This document shows, in pieces, positions 7,523 to 14,372 of a stretch of 17,032 nt of DNA (position 1 is the stretch's first letter; every line of letters starts with the position of its first letter). The notes under the pieces were generated by a model. That model was not told the origin of the DNA. It saw nothing but the letters and a program-made list of their open reading frames with translations, and made no database searches. Source of the DNA: JBFJVD01 sp041624375 (GTDB lineage Bacteria; Chloroflexota; Anaerolineae; Anaerolineales; E44-bin32); assembly GCA_041624375.1 (NCBI GenBank), contig JBFJVD010000028.1:1-17032 (forward strand), written 5' to 3'. Both the position numbers and the translations under genes were made by a program.

Positions 7523-8482
7523 CTATCGGCGAAAGAGGTTGCTCAGCAGGAACCAGAGGTTGGCGGGCCGTTCGGCCAGCCGGCGGGTGTAGTAGGGATA
7601 CCAGGCGGTTCCGAAGGGGACATAGATGCGGACCGGGAAGCCTGCCGCCGCGAGCGACTCCTGAAGCGAGGGCGCGATCCCATACAGCATCTGAAATTCA
7701 AGTTCGGTATCGGGAAGCCCTCTCTCCATCGCATATTCACGGGCCTGCTGAACGCGGGCCTCGTCATGGGTGGCGATGGCGACCCTTGGCGGACGGCGGC
7801 CTCCTGGCTTGCGGTTTCGACTCGGGGACTTGATGCTGGCGTCGATCATGATCCTGGCCAGCTCGTCGTAGCAGCGGTCCACATCCGCTTTGCGAGGAAA
7901 GGCGACCTCCGGCGGCTCGTTGTAGGCCCCCTTGCACAGGCGGATGGGCGCGCCGGTGCTCACAAGACGCTCCACATCCACTCGACTGCGGTAGAGGTAG
8001 GACTGGATGACAACACCCAGCTCGGTGGCACCGGAAGCCCGCAGCGCTTCATAGATCGCAAGTGTGCCGTCTACGAGGGTGGAATCCTCCATGTCGATGC
8101 GCACATAGGTGCCGATGCCCTCGGCTCTTTCGACGATGCGCCTCAGATTCTCGAGACATAGATTCGGGTCAATCAGCAGCCCGAGCTGGGTGAGTTTCAA
8201 TGAGATTGTGGCGGCCAGCCCTGGATCTTCGAGGCTGTGGAGCACTTCCAGGTACTCTTCGGTGGCGCGCTGCGCCTCGGTCTCATTTCCGACGTTCTCT
8301 CCGAGATGATCCAGGGTGACGTACAGCCCCCTGCGATTGAGCTCCCTGACAGCCGGAAGCGCCTCCTCCAGCGCATCGCCGGCGATGAAGCGGGCCGCCG
8401 CCCTGCGCGAAAAGCGCCATCCCGTGACCAGCCGTTGTGCCCAGCCGGCCCGGGAAAGATAGATCAGGATCGCCCGGAACAT
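7523..8482 (-). CDS. Proline dehydrogenase (monofunctional, FAD-dependent)
   Basis: This enzyme oxidises L-proline to pyrroline-5-carboxylate and passes electrons from FAD to the membrane quinone pool. The 319-residue product has the TIM-barrel signatures in order: TLDHLGENV (56-64), SLKLTQLGL (94-102), RIDMEDS (128-134), VVIQSYLYRS (157-166), RLCKGAYNEP (181-190), AIATHD (235-240), EFQMLYGI (262-269) and the flavin/substrate segment RIYVPFGTAWYPYYTRRLAE (285-304). The length matches the stand-alone Thermus-type enzyme rather than the long bifunctional PutA. No pyrroline-5-carboxylate dehydrogenase is in the window, so the second step must be encoded elsewhere. Its ATG is six bases after the stop of the TlpA-like gene, indicating one transcript. 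The gap to the DinB pair is 87 nt. Confidence 0.95.
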   Translation of the reverse strand: MFRAILIYLSRAGWAQRLVTGWRFSRRAAARFIAGDALEEALPAVRELNRRGLYVTLDHLGENVGNETEAQRATEEYLEVLHSLEDPGLAATISLKLTQLGLLIDPNLCLENLRRIVERAEGIGTYVRIDMEDSTLVDGTLAIYEALRASGATELGVVIQSYLYRSRVDVERLVSTGAPIRLCKGAYNEPPEVAFPRKADVDRCYDELARIMIDASIKSPSRNRKPGGRRPPRVAIATHDEARVQQAREYAMERGLPDTELEFQMLYGIAPSLQESLAAAGFPVRIYVPFGTAWYPYYTRRLAERPANLWFLLSNLFRR

Positions 8483-8488
8483 CGGCCG

Positions 8489-9523
8489 TCAGTCGAGCCA
8501 GTCAAGCGCAGCGTCTTCATGGGGTGCAAGGCAGGTGTCAAAGGAAAAGGCATAGAAGGTGAAGCGCGAGTCGAGGGCGCGCAGCGTGACCGTGTGGCGC
8601 TCGAAGCCGGGCTGGCGGATCAAGCGGTACATCCGCGGCGAATCCACACGGACGAAGGTGCGTTCCCCCTGAACGAGGCAGTCCTCGCCCAGATAGCCAC
8701 GAGGCAGGGCTGCTGAGTCAAGCTGGATTTCAACCTCGATGGGGTGATCAAGCTGCAGTGCAAGCTCAATGGGATCCGGCGAAGGTGAAAGCACTGCGTG
8801 GACTGCCGCCGCTCGATACGTGAGGTGAAGCTCGCCCTGCCGCCCGGCGAGAGTAAGGCCGTCGCCGCTCGTCTTCCAGAGCCCCTGTAGATAGATGCGG
8901 CCTTCCTCGAACATGGCCGGCGGTTCCATCAAGATCGGCAGCTCCAGGGGCGGCTCCGGGTTGCCCACCGAGTCATAGTGTAGTTCTGGAGTCGCTGGAT
9001 AGCAGACGGAGCCCGCCTCGTCTTCTGCGCGAACCGCGCCCATGGGCTCCGGCAGGTTCAGCGCCGGGTCGTTCTCGCGCAGCAGCTCCTGGATCGCGGC
9101 TTCTACGCTTGCGTAGCCGCGATCGCCGGCATGCCGGAGCCGGATGTATCCCTGCGGATCAATCAAGTAAACGGTGGGCCAATACCGATTGGCATAGGCC
9201 GTCCAGATAGCCTGATCATTATCGAGGACCACTGGCCAGCGGATGCCCAGGCGACCGGCGGCGGCCTCAACCTGATCACGAGCGCGGGCAAAGGAGAACT
9301 CCGGCGTGTGGACCCCGACGATGACAAGCCCCGCCTCCGCGTAGCGCTCATACCAGGCGCGCAAGTAGGGCAGGGTATTCAGGCAGTTGATGCAGGTGAA
9401 ATCCCAGAGGTCCAGGAGCACCACCCGGCCCCGCAGCGAGGCGAGCCGGACCGGCGTCGGCGTGTTGATCCATTCGGCGGGTGGCAATTCGGGAGCGCGG
9501 ACCAACGGTCGTTCGAGGCTCAT
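8489..9523 (-). CDS. Thioredoxin-fold TlpA/DipZ-like protein with C-terminal jelly-roll domain
   Basis: This is a 344-residue redox protein. Residues 20-150 form a TlpA/AhpC-type thioredoxin domain with active site WDFTCINCLNT (Cys44, Cys47), the VGVHTPEF strand and a cis-Pro at WPTVYLID (Pro116). A linker follows, and residues 207-332 match the carbohydrate-binding-like C-terminal domain found in DipZ and related thioredoxins (IYLQGLWKTSGD, then YLGEDCLV and FYAFSFDTC). It has no signal peptide and no membrane helix, unlike DipZ, so it should be cytosolic. The ATG at 9523 is chosen because it lies eight bases after an extended -10 (TGCTACAAT); the frame stays open further upstream but runs through that promoter and into the divergent LCP gene. 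It is the first gene of the long minus-strand run. Confidence 0.9.
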   Translation of the reverse strand: MSLERPLVRAPELPPAEWINTPTPVRLASLRGRVVLLDLWDFTCINCLNTLPYLRAWYERYAEAGLVIVGVHTPEFSFARARDQVEAAAGRLGIRWPVVLDNDQAIWTAYANRYWPTVYLIDPQGYIRLRHAGDRGYASVEAAIQELLRENDPALNLPEPMGAVRAEDEAGSVCYPATPELHYDSVGNPEPPLELPILMEPPAMFEEGRIYLQGLWKTSGDGLTLAGRQGELHLTYRAAAVHAVLSPSPDPIELALQLDHPIEVEIQLDSAALPRGYLGEDCLVQGERTFVRVDSPRMYRLIRQPGFERHTVTLRALDSRFTFYAFSFDTCLAPHEDAALDWLD

Positions 9524-9531
9524 TTGGCCAC

Positions 9532-9540
9532 ATTGTAGCA
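9532..9540 (-). promoter_or_regulatory. Extended -10 of the TlpA-like gene; likely leaderless
   Basis: TGCTACAAT on the minus strand ends eight bases before the ATG at 9523. With a normal -10 to start-site distance, transcription would begin at or next to the ATG, giving a leaderless mRNA. There is no ribosome site. No -35 match is evident, as is common with extended -10 promoters. Confidence 0.55.
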
Positions 9541-9613
9541 GTCTTCGTCCGCTCGGGCGATCCGGAGGGGCGCATCGGCGCCGAAAAGACCCTGCGAAAC
9601 AGGCCTGGCTGCG

Positions 9614-9622
9614 TGGTAGAAT
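9614..9622 (+). promoter_or_regulatory. Extended -10 of the LCP gene; likely leaderless
   Basis: TGGTAGAAT matches TGn plus TAGAAT and ends eight bases before the ATG at 9631, the same geometry as the divergent TlpA-like gene 74 bases away. No ribosome site precedes the ATG, so a leaderless transcript is likely. Confidence 0.55.
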
Positions 9623-9630
9623 CGCCGGCC

Positions 9631-10527
9631 ATGACGACATCCTCCAGCGCTGTGACGCGCCCTGTGGCGCCACGGCCGGTGGTAGCGCAGCCGATGAGTG
9701 TGCGCGGCCGGCGGCGAGGCTTCCCGCTCTCGGCGATTTTCTTTGGGCTGGTATTCGGCCTGGGCGCGGCCCTGTTCTTGCTTGCCCCGATCCGGACCAA
9801 TACCCTGATACTGGGGATTGACCGTGCCCCAGAAGGGACCTCGCTGAGCCGTAGCGACACCATCATCCTGACCACGATCGATCCAAGCCGCCCTTACATC
9901 GGCATGCTCTCCATCCCGCGCGACCTATGGGTCACGGTGCCGGGTGTGGGCGAAGATCGGATCAACACCGCGCATTACTACGCGGAGAGCGCCGCGCCGG
10001 GATCGGGCCCGCAGGCCGCGATGGCGACGGTTCGCAGCAACTTCGGGGTTGACGTCCACTACTATGTCAGGCTGCGATTCCAGTCCATCGAGCGCATGGT
10101 GGATGCCCTTGGCGGGCTCGAACTCATCGTCGAGGAGAACACCAACCGCTACCCGGTGGGAACCTATCAGCTCAACGGTGCGGAAGCGCTCGCCTTCGTC
10201 CGCGACCGCAGCGGAGACGATTTCTTCCGGATGCAGAACGGCCAGGTCTTTGTGCGTTCGCTCTTCCGGCAGCTCCTGAGGCCGGCAACCTGGCCCCGGA
10301 TCCCCGCCGCGCTCCCCTCGTTGCTGACCAGTATGGACACCAATCTCCCGCCCTGGGAGTGGCCACGCCTGGCCCTGGCCGTCATGCGCGGCGGACCCGG
10401 CGGGATCGACGGTCGCATTGTGTCTCGCGAGATGGTCCAGGGCTTCCAGACCGCGGGCGGGGCGATGGTGCTTGCGCCGCGCTGGGATCAGATCAACCCC
10501 GTTTTGCTGGAGATGTTTGGCCAGTAG
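9631..10527 (+). CDS. LCP (LytR-CpsA-Psr) family cell-envelope ligase
   Basis: This is a membrane-anchored enzyme that transfers lipid-linked glycopolymers to the cell wall or related envelope acceptors. The 298-residue product has a cytosolic basic N-terminus, one membrane helix (about 32-52) and an extracytoplasmic LCP domain. Phosphate-binding signatures are LGIDR (61-65), SRSDTIIL (73-80), MLSIPRDLWV (92-101, with Arg97 and Asp98), EDRINTAHYY (108-117) and the FVRDRSGDDFFRMQNGQ block (189-205) carrying the conserved arginines and Gln. The ATG at 9631 is chosen over the open frame back to 9481 because of the extended -10 just before it. It is transcribed alone and faces a small minus-strand membrane gene. 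An LCP protein implies a polymer attached to the envelope, though many Chloroflexota are monoderm with unusual walls. Confidence 0.92.
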   Translation: MTTSSSAVTRPVAPRPVVAQPMSVRGRRRGFPLSAIFFGLVFGLGAALFLLAPIRTNTLILGIDRAPEGTSLSRSDTIILTTIDPSRPYIGMLSIPRDLWVTVPGVGEDRINTAHYYAESAAPGSGPQAAMATVRSNFGVDVHYYVRLRFQSIERMVDALGGLELIVEENTNRYPVGTYQLNGAEALAFVRDRSGDDFFRMQNGQVFVRSLFRQLLRPATWPRIPAALPSLLTSMDTNLPPWEWPRLALAVMRGGPGGIDGRIVSREMVQGFQTAGGAMVLAPRWDQINPVLLEMFGQ

Positions 10528-10547
10528 TTCTGCGCTGTAAAGCGGGG

Positions 10548-10916
10548 TCAGACGTCAACGATTCCCGAGGCGTAGCGTGCCACCAGCCAGGCGATGGTCA
10601 TCGTCGGAATGAATTGGGTCCCTGGGATCAAGGTCTCAATCACAGTAACCCCCCGCAAGCCCTTCAGCCCAAGTCGGTCCAGGAGCACCCAGGCAAAAGG
10701 CGCCGCCAGGAAATCCAGGCTGAAATCCAGCAAGTCGAGCAAGAGCACCACGACCAGCGGGGTAGCCCGTAAGGTGACGAGCACGCCGGCATCCGGGGGG
10801 AGCTGGATTCGCCGCAGACGGCGGGCCAGCAGCGTGGTGAGAATCAAACCCAGGATGGCCCAGGCCAGGATCCAGACGACGAGCCAGGTGGCGAGTTGGA
10901 CGAGATCCGGATCCAT
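10548..10916 (-). CDS. Small hydrophobic membrane protein, unknown function
   Basis: I do not recognise a family. Started at ATG 10916 the product is 122 residues. It has an N-terminal helix at about 7-30 and a second hydrophobic region at about 51-80 rich in Leu and Asp (LLLDLLDFSLDFLAAPF). The C-terminal part contains TVIETLIPGTQFIPTMTIAW (91-110), whose Pro/Thr-rich helix could be a third membrane segment. A basic patch RRLRRIQ (32-38) lies between the first two helices, predicting a cytosolic loop. The open frame extends upstream to 11006, but the extra 30 residues look non-coding and lack hydrophobic order. It is convergent with the LCP gene and divergent from the next small membrane gene. 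Confidence 0.7.
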   Translation of the reverse strand: MDPDLVQLATWLVVWILAWAILGLILTTLLARRLRRIQLPPDAGVLVTLRATPLVVVLLLDLLDFSLDFLAAPFAWVLLDRLGLKGLRGVTVIETLIPGTQFIPTMTIAWLVARYASGIVDV

Positions 10917-11087
10917 GTCAGCGCTCAGCTCTTCTCCGGGCGGGGATATGCTGCATTGGCCGGCCGCTGGCCTGGCGTGCTGCGGGGCGATGGAACGTGA
11001 TAGCATAGAGACGACGGGAAGGACGAAGATGAGGGTGGTGCAGGGGTTCGGTTCACGCCCCCTTCGTCCGCCGGGAGAATGGTGCTC

Positions 11088-11342
11088 ATGTTACCTTTCA
11101 TCGTCCTGGGGTCGGCGATCGTGTTTCTGCTTCTCTGGCAAACCGGCTTGCTCGACGAGCTCGTTGAACTCGGTCGCAGCGGGGCAAGGGGAGATCGGCG
11201 CGACTCCGCCGATGAAGGCAGGCGGGCTCCGCGCGATCCGGACATGGCCCGGCGCCTCGAAGTTTTTGAACGGTTCATCGAGAATCTTTCACGCGGAAAT
11301 CGTGAAGAAGAGGATGATTCCGCCCAGGACGCCGACAGCTAG
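11088..11342 (+). CDS. Small single-pass membrane protein with charged tail, unknown function
   Basis: The product is 84 residues when started at the ATG at 11088, where GGGAG (11073-11077) sits ten bases upstream. An in-frame ATG at 11079 is too close to that site. The protein has one N-terminal membrane helix (MLPFIVLGSAIVFLLLWQ) followed by a highly charged, Arg/Glu/Asp-rich cytosolic tail ending in an acidic stretch. This layout resembles small envelope or phage-shock-type adaptor proteins, but no family signature is present and no function is assigned. The coding frame is supported by the ordered helix-then-amphipathic pattern. Confidence 0.6.
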   Translation: MLPFIVLGSAIVFLLLWQTGLLDELVELGRSGARGDRRDSADEGRRAPRDPDMARRLEVFERFIENLSRGNREEEDDSAQDADS

Positions 11343-11462
11343 GCATGATGCTTGATCTTCACCGTGCGTTCTTGCCCGGCCCCGTCATTTTGCCGTTCAA
11401 CCCTCCCACCGCCCACTCAACAACCGCAGGATTCAGAGTCGGCCTCGGCCGCCCCTCTCGGC

Positions 11463-11468
11463 TATAAT
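11463..11468 (+). promoter_or_regulatory. -10 element upstream of the TPR-like membrane protein
   Basis: A perfect TATAAT in an otherwise GC-rich spacer lies 44 bases before the ATG at 11513. No good -35 sits 16-18 bases upstream. It predicts a leader of roughly 38 nt without an obvious ribosome site. Confidence 0.5.
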
Positions 11469-11512
11469 GCGACCGTTTTGACTCCCAAGACGACCGGGGT
11501 CGCCTGCGGCCG

Positions 11513-12640
11513 ATGAGTGATTTTACCCGCCCACATACCCCACGTCCGCCTGCTTCTGCGCCCAAAGAAGGTCGCCGGGCCTGGCTGCGCTTCATCTGGA
11601 TCCCCCCACTGGCGATCCTGATGTTTGCCGTCGCGGCCGGCGCCGGCTATGTCCGCGGCCAGGCGCTCCGGGAATCCCAGGCGTCGCAGGAGCTGGGGCA
11701 GCTTATCCAGGAGCAGTTCGACCTGGGTGTCGCTGACCTGCAGGCCACCCGCTATGAGCTGGCCAGGCAGCGATTCGAGTACATCCTCAGCGTCGATCCA
11801 GCCTTCCCCGGCGCGGCGGAGCTGCTGGCCGAATCGATGAAGGGGCTGAACCAACCAACGTCAACGCCCAGCCCGACGCCGGTGCCCGCCACGCCGACGC
11901 CCACGCTGGATGTCGGCTCCTTCGAAGGGCTCTTCTCGGCCGGCCAGGCGGCTGTGCTCAACCAGGACTGGAACGGTGCCCTGGAGGCGCTGCTCACCCT
12001 GCGCGGCCTGGCTCCTTCCTACCGGGCGGCTGAAGTCTCCGATCTCCTCTACACTGCACTGCGCAACCGGGGGCTGCAGAAGATCTTCGCCGGGCAGCGT
12101 GAGCAGGGAATCTATGATCTCAACCTGGCCGAGCGCATCCGGCCGCTCGACGATCAGGCGGCCTCCTGGCGACGAACAGCCGCGTTCTATATGCTTGCCA
12201 ACAGCTACTTCGGCCTGGACTGGATGCAGGCCGTCAATTTCTTTTCCCAGATCTGCGCCGCCGGCGTCTGGGATTCGTGCTTCAAGTATGCGATGTCGGC
12301 ATTGGAATACGGGGACCAGCTGATGGAAGCGGAAGACCCTTGTGAGGCCATCACGCACTATGAGGCTTCACTCCGGACCCGCGACAACCCCGGCCTGGCG
12401 CCGACTGCCACATTTGCTGCCGAAGCGTGCCTCACCGCCACGACCCTGCCCATGACGGAAACGATGACCCTGACTCCTGACCTGACGCTCACTATCACCC
12501 CGAGCGCCACCTTCGGTTCGCCCGGGCCGACGTTCACGGCGACGTTCACCCCCACCGCTGCCGTCAGCACGGCGACACCGACGCCCACCCTGACCCCTTC
12601 GCCGACACCGACGCCGAGCCCGACGACAGGGACCCCCTGA
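11513..12640 (+). CDS. Single-pass membrane protein with TPR-like repeats and Thr/Pro-rich linkers
   Basis: This is a 375-residue protein probably anchored in the cytoplasmic membrane with its bulk outside. A basic, Pro-rich N-terminus precedes one helix (about 28-46). Residues 58-112 form helices with TPR-like spacing (ARQRFEYILSVDPAFPGAAE). A Thr/Pro-rich linker (115-132) leads to a second TPR-like region (138-290: GQAAVLNQDWNGALEALLTL, then YMLANSYFGLDWMQAVNFF). The tail (316-375) is almost all Thr, Pro and Ser. Such TPTP tails are common on surface proteins of Anaerolineae and may be glycosylated or wall-spanning. Cys248, Cys256 and Cys277 could pair outside the cell. No enzyme motif is seen; a scaffold role is the likeliest. 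The gene converges on the SirB1-like gene with a 33-base gap. Confidence 0.8.
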   Translation: MSDFTRPHTPRPPASAPKEGRRAWLRFIWIPPLAILMFAVAAGAGYVRGQALRESQASQELGQLIQEQFDLGVADLQATRYELARQRFEYILSVDPAFPGAAELLAESMKGLNQPTSTPSPTPVPATPTPTLDVGSFEGLFSAGQAAVLNQDWNGALEALLTLRGLAPSYRAAEVSDLLYTALRNRGLQKIFAGQREQGIYDLNLAERIRPLDDQAASWRRTAAFYMLANSYFGLDWMQAVNFFSQICAAGVWDSCFKYAMSALEYGDQLMEAEDPCEAITHYEASLRTRDNPGLAPTATFAAEACLTATTLPMTETMTLTPDLTLTITPSATFGSPGPTFTATFTPTAAVSTATPTPTLTPSPTPTPSPTTGTP

Positions 12641-12673
12641 TCAGGACAAGAGCCAGATTTCGGCCCGCCCCCG

Positions 12674-13489
12674 CTAATTGAGTCGCGCCAGTTGATCTAA
12701 TGTCTGGAGGAGCTGATCGCGGATGCGCTCGCCATCGGTCGCTTCAGGCGAGCGTTCGAGGTAGGTGCCAAGGTGGTCGGCAGCCGCCCGCAGTGAACCC
12801 AGACGAAGGTAGAGCAGCCCCAAATCACGGACGTGCCCGGCAGCCTCCGGCTCGCTGACTCGGAGGAGCTCGACCACCCGCATCGCCGGTTGCCACGCCT
12901 CGCGCAGCAAATAGGTGTTGCGTAGATTGTTCAGCATGCGGATGATGATGTCTCGTGGCTCTGCGGGTTGGAGCCAGCGATCCGGCAGGGGACCCTCATA
13001 GCCGGTGGTGAGGGCGACGAGCTGGCGGCAGTCCTCCATCTCCAGCACCCGGCCGCCGTAGAACGGGTCCAGCCAGAGCGCAGCCGCCTCATCCTCCACC
13101 CCGACGATGAAGTGCCCTGGAAGCGCGATTCCATACGCGGGCAGCCCAAGTCGCTGAGCGACGGCGACGTAAATCACGCAGAGGCTGATTGGGATCCCCA
13201 GCTTGCGCTCGAAGACGTCATTGAGGAAGCTGTTGCGTGGATCCATGTAATCCTTCTGATTGCCGCGCAGGCCCTGATCGCCAAACAGGCGCGCGGCAAG
13301 CTCGATACTATCCTTACGTATAGATTTCGAATCGGAGATGGAGTCCGCCGCCTCGTCCGCCAGCTCATCCAGACGGCGGAGCCAGAGGCCTACGTCGAGT
13401 TCCGGATATGCGACTGCCTGCGCCATCAGCAGGGCCGCATGCGGGATAGAAATCGGCTCGCGTTCCAGCGCGCGCGTGAACTTCAACAT
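12674..13489 (-). CDS. SirB1-type transglutaminase-like protein with TPR tail
   Basis: The 271-residue protein matches the SirB1/YchA family (Transglut_core2 plus TPR). The core signature is YMDPRNSFLNDVFERKLGIP (81-100), followed by ISLCVIYVAVAQRLGLPAYG, PGHFIVG and LWLDPFYGG. A transglutaminase-like triad can be read as Cys104, His126 and Asp141. Residues about 175-265 form paired helices of TPR type. The biochemical role of the family is not settled; a peptidase or protein-modifying activity is inferred from the fold. The ATG at 13489 has GGATAGGG just upstream. It is the last gene of the minus-strand operon, 28 nt after RidA. Confidence 0.9.
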   Translation of the reverse strand: MLKFTRALEREPISIPHAALLMAQAVAYPELDVGLWLRRLDELADEAADSISDSKSIRKDSIELAARLFGDQGLRGNQKDYMDPRNSFLNDVFERKLGIPISLCVIYVAVAQRLGLPAYGIALPGHFIVGVEDEAAALWLDPFYGGRVLEMEDCRQLVALTTGYEGPLPDRWLQPAEPRDIIIRMLNNLRNTYLLREAWQPAMRVVELLRVSEPEAAGHVRDLGLLYLRLGSLRAAADHLGTYLERSPEATDGERIRDQLLQTLDQLARLN

Positions 13490-13517
13490 CCCTATCCTTT
13501 GCAGCGATGCTCAAGGG

Positions 13518-13940
13518 TCACCATGATACTGGACCGGATGATTCCACGCCGAGCACCGCTTCGGCTTCGATCTCAACCAGGTATTCCGGCCCCACCAGTT
13601 TGGCCTCGACGAGCGTGGTTACGGGGCGAATCTCGCCAAACCGCCGGCCATGGGCTTGGGCGACGGGCTCCCAGTGGGCGATGTCGGCAACAAACATACG
13701 GGTCCGGACGACGTCTTTGAGCTCTCCGCCAAGGGTCTGCAGAGCGCGTTCCAGCTTCTGGATGATGTAGTCGGTCTGCGCGGCGGCGTCGTCGCCGCCA
13801 ACCAGTTGACCCTTGTCGTCTGTGGCCGTGGTTCCTGAGACCAGGATTCGGTCGCCGATCCGCACGGCGCGCGCGTAGCCCGCCATCCCCTCCCAAGGGG
13901 TGCGGGAGTCTACCCAGGTTCGTTGGACAGGTCCGGTCAT
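13518..13940 (-). CDS. RidA/YjgF/YER057c/UK114 family protein
   Basis: This is a 140-residue Rid-family protein. RidA itself deaminates reactive enamine/imine intermediates made by PLP enzymes; other subfamilies act in catabolic pathways. The family features are VSGTTATDD (35-43), the VVRTRMFVADIAHWEPV helix (78-93), and EIRPVTTLVEAKLV with LVEIEAEAV (103-129), where Arg105 occupies the place of the catalytic arginine of RidA. RPVTT rather than the PARSC of classical RidA indicates another Rid subgroup, so imine deaminase activity is likely but not certain. Its ATG overlaps the TGA of the upstream Cys-rich gene (ATGA at 13940-13937). Proximity to a luciferase-like oxidoreductase recalls RutC next to RutA. 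Confidence 0.92.
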   Translation of the reverse strand: MTGPVQRTWVDSRTPWEGMAGYARAVRIGDRILVSGTTATDDKGQLVGGDDAAAQTDYIIQKLERALQTLGGELKDVVRTRMFVADIAHWEPVAQAHGRRFGEIRPVTTLVEAKLVGPEYLVEIEAEAVLGVESSGPVSW

Positions 13941-14326
13941 TCCATCGCCTCCGTGTCTTCCGCGTCATCCTGAACCTGATGCCAAGGGATCGGGCTGACG
14001 TCGTCATGCCGCAGCTGACGGCGCCCGGTGCGATCGATGCGCATCACCAGCCGACAGGCCGGGTCGGGACACACGACGCGGGCGTCGGTTTCCATCCAGT
14101 CTGCGGGGTGGTTCTGGCGCTGTTTCGCGGGCAGGAGCGGGATCGCGGATTGCAGGGCGTAAAGGCAAAATTCCTGATCGGTTGGCAGCGAGAGCTTGCC
14201 GCTGCGGAAGAAGACGCGGTCCCCGACCTGCATGTTGCAGGTGCAATTGCCTTCGATGGCCTCGACCACGAGTTCGAGATCGTAAAGCTCGAAGCGGTCA
14301 CCGGTTTGGGAATCTGGGGCGGTCAT
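13937..14326 (-). CDS. Small Cys-rich protein resembling TIGR04076 family
   Basis: This is a 129-residue cytosolic protein. The N-terminal half carries YDLELVVEAIEGNCTCNMQV (15-34), GDRVFFRSGKL (35-45) and FCLYALQSAIPLLPA (53-67), a pattern like the TIGR04076 family (conserved Cys, GD, then a C-x-YAL-x-x-x-P segment). The C-terminal half has a CPDPAC motif (Cys86, Cys91). With Cys28, Cys30 and Cys54 it has five cysteines, enough for a metal or iron-sulfur site, though that is inference. The tail is acidic. GGAGG (14338-14334) seven bases before the ATG at 14326 fixes the start. It is 46 nt downstream of the oxidoreductase and overlaps RidA by 4 nt. The family has no assigned function. Confidence 0.72.
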   Translation of the reverse strand: MTAPDSQTGDRFELYDLELVVEAIEGNCTCNMQVGDRVFFRSGKLSLPTDQEFCLYALQSAIPLLPAKQRQNHPADWMETDARVVCPDPACRLVMRIDRTGRRQLRHDDVSPIPWHQVQDDAEDTEAME

Positions 14327-14372
14327 CGGGGCGCCTCCATTTGTGGCCGATCTCTCTTGCCCAGGCCGCTGT

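Noticed and set aside
10528..10547. CGCT-GTAA-AGCG mini-hairpin between the convergent LCP and small membrane genes
   Set aside because: A four-base-pair stem with no T tract on either strand is not a credible terminator.
12560..12635. Repetitive ACGCCGACC-like DNA as a tandem repeat element
   Set aside because: It is explained by Thr/Pro codons in the tail of the TPR-like protein; no exact repeat unit persists.
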